NCBI GenBank assembly: GCA_014383605.1
Contig: JACNHM010000330.1
Span: forward strand, 1 to 5,658
DNA: 5,658 bases
From: Chloroflexota bacterium
GTDB taxonomy: Bacteria; Chloroflexota; Anaerolineae; UBA3071
Reading direction: 5' to 3'
Of this stretch, positions 3,601 through 5,658 are shown piece after piece. The first letter of the stretch is position 1; every line of letters begins with the position of its first letter. The notes below the pieces were generated by a model. It was given only the letters and a program-made list of their open reading frames with translations. It did no database searches and was not told the DNA's origin. The position numbers and the translations under genes are program-made.

Positions 3601-5658
3601 CTGGGGAGGCCTGATGATGTTATTCAATCAGGATGGTCAGCCGATGGCTGGAGAGAACTACTTCATGTCTACCATGCTCACTCCCAGCGGGTTCCCCATC
3701 CAGCGACCAGGGCGGGCCGGCGAGGGGCTGGAGACTAGCTTCGACGTGACCAACCTGCGTTACGCCGGAGGCCACGCCATCGAGGGTGACCTGAACGCCA
3801 CCGGTCGCCTGCCAGAGGACGTGCTGCCCGGCACCTACCGTCCTACCTTCTGGATGGACTTCAGTGGGGTGCCTACCGACACTACCTGGCTGGCAGCCAA
3901 CGTGGTTCACTATACTTTTTACCCCCACGAAGCCGTCCTGCCACCCATCAGGGTGGATTGCGGATTGCGGAATGCGGATTGCGGAATGGAGAATCCGAAA
4001 TCCGAAATCCGAAATCCGAAATTGATCTGGCGGCTGTTGGCGGATGATTTTGTGCAGGGCACGCGGGGCACCGGCGCTCGCGAAGATCGCGAAGTCTTCA
4101 ATCTGGCCTCGCAGATCGTCACCCAGGGCGCACCTTACTACACCCCACCGGTAGACGTGCGCAGCGGCCAGCCCATCACCTATCGCCTGGAGCCCTTCCT
4201 GCCCATGATCTCCTTCACCGACCGGCGCATGCCCACCTCGCCGCTGATCCCCCTCGAGCTGCCCGGCGGCCAACTTTGCGTGACGATGCTGGAGCCCGAC
4301 GGCGCCAGCAGTGATCTGGGTTGCGAAGCCTTCGCCCAGTCCTTCAACCGCACCAAAACCACCCGAGGGGGGCAGGATCTCAACGGCGGCACCGTCCAGA
4401 TGGATGATGTCTACTCGCTCAAGGCGGCCTCCGATCGGTTCCGGGTCACATTTGATCAATACGGCCATCACGTCATCACCATGACCGGCACTGTCAGCGA
4501 CCTCTGGGGCAACACTTATGCCGGCGGCGGCACCTACGACCTGTGGATCGCTCACCCGCTGGACATAGACCCCGGCGTCCTGCCCGGCACCCCCTTCCAG
4601 GTGGGCGACGCCTTCAACCCGGCCATGCAATTCTACCCCCGCGTCCCCGCCGACGTAACCCTCACCATCACCCTCTATCCCGGCTCCGACCCGGCCCAGG
4701 CCATCACCCACACCATCACCGGCCACGCCAACGACTACGGCTACTTCAGCGCACCCGATCACGCATCACGTTTCACGCATCACGGTGAGTACCGCGTAGA
4801 CCTCACCGCCACCTACACTGACCCCAACGGCACCCTCTACATGGGCGCCATGACCTGGGGCGGGGTGGTTATGACCCCTGAGAACGAGGCCGACCTGATC
4901 GCTCGAGGTCGGTGCGGCCTGGACAGCCTCACCTACATCCCCAATAATCACTGGTTTGTGGCCAGTCGCGACCTGACCATCCCGTCCGGCGCCATCTCCC
5001 ACACCTTCAACCCCTACTTTAACGGCGACATCCTGTGGACCCGCATGAGCGATGGCGCTTATGGAGGCGACTCGCTCGTCCTGGGAGCCAGCGTGCAAGA
5101 CACCGTGGGCGTCATTGAGGCCGCCGTCCGCGCCCGTGCGGAGCGGCAGGAGGTGCCCTTGAGCAGTCCCGGCAGTCTCAGTGAGCGATTCGACGCGGGC
5201 GAGATTCCCCTCTTTATCAGCACGCGTTCGGGACGACCGGTGCAGATGGCGCCCGACGATGCAGATCAAATCGCCTACAGCTACCGCTCATCTCAACGCC
5301 CCGGCGTGCGCGTGCGCGAGCTGGTGGCCGAGGACGGTCAAACTGGCGGCTACTGGCGGCTCGATACCCTGTATGACGATCAACTGGGCGTCGGCGTGCA
5401 GGGCGACCAGCCCAACGACTTCAAGTTCCAGTACGTCGGCGCGGTCTATCGTGACCTGGACAGCGGGCACAACGAGTACCTGGGCCAGGGAACGGGGTGG
5501 ATCTTCATCCCCGACGACGACCCCACCGGCAGCCGGGTGATGCCGCCCTTCGCCGGCCCTGGCAACGGCGGCTGGACCACCGTGGGCGGGCCGATCCTCA
5601 CCCTCAAAGGTGAGGACATCCACATCTTCATCCTGCCCACCGGCGTCCGCCCCGGCGC
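599..5658 (+). CDS. Giant exported FG-GAP/VCBS beta-propeller repeat protein (3' truncated by window edge)
   Basis: One frame stays open from the ATG at 599 to the window end, 1,686 complete codons plus two bases, with no stop. Domains in order: a secretion signal (1 to about 26); two carboxypeptidase-regulatory-like beta-sandwiches (about 55-110 and 251-306); ten FG-GAP/VCBS-type repeats with D-x-D-x-D-G-x-x-D-L loops at residues 416, 470, 513, 568, 622, 715 (degraded), 770, 831, 885 and 939 (degraded); then about 730 residues I do not recognise. Such repeats are known to build integrin-alpha-like propellers that bind calcium at each loop, usually on cell-surface or secreted proteins used in adhesion or carbohydrate or protein binding. 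No catalytic motif is visible, so the function is unassigned. The gene carries in-frame non-coding repeats near 2531-2666, 3955-4024 and 4758-4785. The strong ribosome site supports the start. Whether the C-terminus ends in an anchor or sorting domain lies outside the window. Confidence 0.93.
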   Translation, partial: MLQKRTTWAMGLLVLMLAIACGASIASEQPTVTISALVTTAVPLTPDLATVSNSITVSGTVAGPGGPVRDVEVSVGSPQDAQVATTDATGFYRVTIRTEGDVWFFLCPPVSTRLAQTTLQLSGITASFTQDFALSNGYLLSVRLTGADGLPITEGVWVRTVPLYHPYGDGPQYRLDWDGTPGRYRAVLPPDVYYVIVPFPPDPYYETTQVFDLRAMDQVVDLPLRTTWVHPIPYDPPDASKITIGPMDDLGEATVTGTKGAALPLAHVFLVNLNSSHQAHAISEDDGSFTAQIYAPPGSAIMIKHGPPTDWRWHDLDVGVSEGLNPFPGTIINVPHTHTGGEYELPFATAGAVELFTDDPAQTRNYVSSAWAITGTIGPVVVEGQWTRVLTGTYDGQVVPGLYLGGLNWTHPALGDLDNDSDLDLLVGERSGHLVLYRNEGSTASPDWQFETADYASVDTGDWAYPALADVTGDGAPDLFVGAGNGTVSIYYSDDTADVALATGNGAAPALADLDNDGDLDLLVGHGGGTLYHFKNTGTLTNPAWTQQTTSYGNISEAGEGLQPAFVDLDGDADLDLLLGLCGQLVWYQRGGTPVSPTWTRQASDPIGYGGGSCGTSPGAGDWDGDGVSDLIIGEHWGNLRFFCNGISTLTPTLSLKGRGSLPPDLSGGGRPPPFLPRGGLGGGNGFCIFPSSWSQHAFSFAFVLGGDTGPALAFRVTGRRLDLLIGQAHGSVFQYTNVGTATSADWRPDGVLLTLPWTNHPHAFPTFADMDGDGDDDLFIGEGSWEGPGAGGNIRYYRNDGTPETPNWSLITDNWLGLDVGGWSTPVFVDIDADSDLDLFVGDEGGTLTFVENTGTPTAPAWATPVQPYADLHLGEYSAPAFFDVDQDGDLDLLAGLESGSLAYVRNTGTAESPAWELVTTMYPGIDVGNRATPTVADGTLFIGDGDGGLNVYLYDGPGTPPATGEAYAPGDLFQIEGTMHLYGPAITATTDVEAISVQGWGGLMMLFNQDGQPMAGENYFMSTMLTPSGFPIQRPGRAGEGLETSFDVTNLRYAGGHAIEGDLNATGRLPEDVLPGTYRPTFWMDFSGVPTDTTWLAANVVHYTFYPHEAVLPPIRVDCGLRNADCGMENPKSEIRNPKLIWRLLADDFVQGTRGTGAREDREVFNLASQIVTQGAPYYTPPVDVRSGQPITYRLEPFLPMISFTDRRMPTSPLIPLELPGGQLCVTMLEPDGASSDLGCEAFAQSFNRTKTTRGGQDLNGGTVQMDDVYSLKAASDRFRVTFDQYGHHVITMTGTVSDLWGNTYAGGGTYDLWIAHPLDIDPGVLPGTPFQVGDAFNPAMQFYPRVPADVTLTITLYPGSDPAQAITHTITGHANDYGYFSAPDHASRFTHHGEYRVDLTATYTDPNGTLYMGAMTWGGVVMTPENEADLIARGRCGLDSLTYIPNNHWFVASRDLTIPSGAISHTFNPYFNGDILWTRMSDGAYGGDSLVLGASVQDTVGVIEAAVRARAERQEVPLSSPGSLSERFDAGEIPLFISTRSGRPVQMAPDDADQIAYSYRSSQRPGVRVRELVAEDGQTGGYWRLDTLYDDQLGVGVQGDQPNDFKFQYVGAVYRDLDSGHNEYLGQGTGWIFIPDDDPTGSRVMPPFAGPGNGGWTTVGGPILTLKGEDIHIFILPTGVRPG
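761..930 (+). other. Carboxypeptidase-regulatory-like beta-sandwich segment 1 of the giant protein
   Basis: Residues 55 to about 110 begin ITVSGTVAGPGGPVRDVEVS and continue to TTDATGFYRVTI. The order 'S-G-T-V ... G-G-P-V ... V-E-V ... T-D-A-T-G-F-Y' is the usual layout of carboxypeptidase-regulatory-like domains, a transthyretin-type beta-sandwich common as a spacer in exported proteins. It lies just after the signal peptide. Assignment is by motif reading only. Confidence 0.6.
1349..1516 (+). other. Carboxypeptidase-regulatory-like beta-sandwich segment 2 of the giant protein
   Basis: Residues 251-306 read GEATVTGTKGAALPLAHVFL, then end with SEDDGSFTAQIYAPPG. This repeats the layout of the first segment: T-V-T-G-T, a proline-bearing turn, a V-F-L strand, then D-D-G-S-F-T. 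The region between the two segments (about 111-250) is also beta-rich and tyrosine/proline-rich, but I cannot place it in a family. Probably another structural spacer before the propeller. Confidence 0.55.
2531..2666. repeat. GC-rich palindromic repeat element inserted in frame in propeller repeat 6, with AATGGC flanks
   Basis: Between two copies of AATGGC (2531-2536 and 2651-2656, exactly 120 bases apart) lies a 114-base stretch unlike the rest of the gene. It holds a hairpin, CCCTCTCCC (2556-2564) with GGGAGAGGG (2570-2578) around loop TCAAG; a perfect 18-base palindrome centred on AGGCCT (2603-2620); and G runs of 9, 8 and 10 (2600-2608, 2631-2638, 2641-2650). GCATCT also recurs, at 2535-2540 and 2661-2666, so the flanks may be an imperfect longer duplication. 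It has no coding capacity of its own, so it would be a non-autonomous, REP/MITE-like repeat. In the host frame it encodes a low-complexity Gly/Pro/Leu peptide with no stop. The family resembles the 'CACCCCAACCCTCTCCC' repeats I recall from Chloroflexota and similar genomes. Confidence 0.8.
2556..2578. repeat. Perfect 9-bp hairpin inside the inserted element
   Basis: CCCTCTCCC, loop TCAAG, GGGAGAGGG. All nine pairs match and seven of them are G-C. It is not followed by a T run and lies deep inside an open reading frame, so I do not read it as a terminator. It is the most recognisable core of the inserted element. Confidence 0.85.
3019..3046. repeat. Heptamer-like stretch (CAACTGG TCACTGA TCACTGA TAACTGG)
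   Basis: Four consecutive 7-base units, two of them identical TCACTGA. It resembles the TCACTGA/TAACTGA heptamer repeats seen between genes in some bacteria. Here it encodes NWSLITDNWL inside propeller repeat 7. The distance from the Asn of that repeat to the next conserved Pro is 27 residues, the same as in an untouched repeat (repeat 1), so no length was added. It may be chance, or repeat sequence that replaced rather than added bases. A third exact unit followed in this phase would bring TGA into frame; the TAACTGG variant avoids it. Confidence 0.4.
3955..4024. repeat. Ten-unit heptamer array forming an imperfect inverted repeat, in frame in the coding sequence
   Basis: Ten 7-base units lie end to end: GGATTGC, GGATTGC, GGAATGC, GGATTGC, GGAATGG, AGAATCC, GAAATCC, GAAATCC, GAAATCC, GAAATTG. 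The left half reads GGATT and the right half AATCC, so the two halves can pair as one long imperfect hairpin. In the host frame it encodes VDCGLRNADCGMENPK then SEIRNPKL, quite unlike the protein on either side. GAAATCC has no stop in any forward frame when repeated, so such arrays can enter coding sequence harmlessly. This kind of repeat (peptides such as IRNPKSE) is one I recall being scattered through several environmental bacterial phyla. Insert boundaries are uncertain because I see no clear target duplication. Confidence 0.85.
4758..4785. repeat. Four-unit heptamer array (ATCACGC ATCACGT TTCACGC ATCACGG) in frame
   Basis: Four tandem 7-base units of consensus ATCACGC. They encode DHASRFTHHG between the beta-strand-like segments DYGYFSAP and EYRVDLTATY, a likely loop. 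The abrupt His/Arg-rich peptide contrasts with the Thr/Asp/Gly-rich surroundings. On the opposite strand the unit reads GCGTGAT, which carries TGA; in this orientation the host frame stays open. It is a different repeat family from the array at 3955-4024. Confidence 0.7.

Larger units (their letters stand above)
3470..5658 (+). other. Unrecognised C-terminal region of the giant protein (about 730 residues, incomplete)
   Basis: After the propeller a Pro/Thr/Gly linker (PGTPPATGEAYAPGD) leads into residues about 958-1686. I do not recognise a family. Short alternating hydrophobic/Thr-rich stretches such as VTLTITLYPG, HVITMTGTVSDLWG and GEYRVDLTATYTDPNGTLY look like beta-strands of Ig-like or similar sandwich domains. 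Two cysteines near bases 4276 and 4321 lie about 15 residues apart and could form a disulphide in the exported protein. The last stretch, near 5440-5658, is rich in Asp, Gly and Pro (IPDDDPTGS). No catalytic signature, membrane helix or sorting motif is visible before the window ends. Two in-frame heptamer arrays interrupt this region. Confidence 0.6.

Noticed and set aside
3620..4762. Open frame of 380 codons on the minus strand
   Set aside because: Also antisense to the giant gene; the peptide is a Gly/Val-rich shadow, and its only distinctive part (FRISDFGFRI) is the heptamer array read backwards.

Overview
The window holds the 3' end of a membrane transporter gene and, 21 bases downstream on the same strand, the 5' part of one very large gene for a secreted protein. 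That gene runs off the right edge with no stop codon. Reading the frame from the ATG at 599 codon by codon gives 1,686 complete codons without a stop, so nearly nine tenths of the window is one gene. Both genes read left to right. I found no tRNA, rRNA, CRISPR array, transposase gene or convincing terminator.

The DNA is visibly GC-rich, with strong C/G preference at third codon positions. That preference explains the long empty frames on the opposite strand. The giant repeat-rich exported protein, the C/G-biased codons and the kinds of small repeats inside it (a CCCTCTCCC/GGGAGAGGG hairpin element and 7-base tandem repeats such as GAAATCC and TCACGCA) fit a filamentous or environmental bacterium, for example of the Chloroflexota (Anaerolineae-like). 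This is inference from style, not proof.

Layout: 2-577 is the C-terminal half of an MFS transporter, Fsr-like in appearance. 585-590 is a strong Shine-Dalgarno sequence. 599-5658 is the giant exported protein, in this order: signal peptide or lipoprotein signal (residues 1 to about 26); two carboxypeptidase-regulatory-like beta-sandwich segments (about 55-110 and 251-306); a string of ten FG-GAP/VCBS-type beta-propeller repeats with calcium-loop motifs (about 405-957); then about 730 residues of unrecognised, probably beta-rich sequence.

The most unusual feature is that the giant gene has absorbed several unrelated small non-coding repeats without losing its frame. A 114-base GC-rich palindromic element lies in propeller repeat 6, flanked by AATGGC copies exactly 120 bases apart. 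Removing 120 bases restores the normal repeat length. A 70-base array of ten heptamers forming an imperfect inverted repeat lies at 3955-4024. A four-unit heptamer array lies at 4758-4785. A weaker heptamer-like stretch at 3019-3046 does not change the protein length. The pattern suggests that loops and linkers of this surface protein tolerate, or recruit, mobile non-coding repeats as new peptide.
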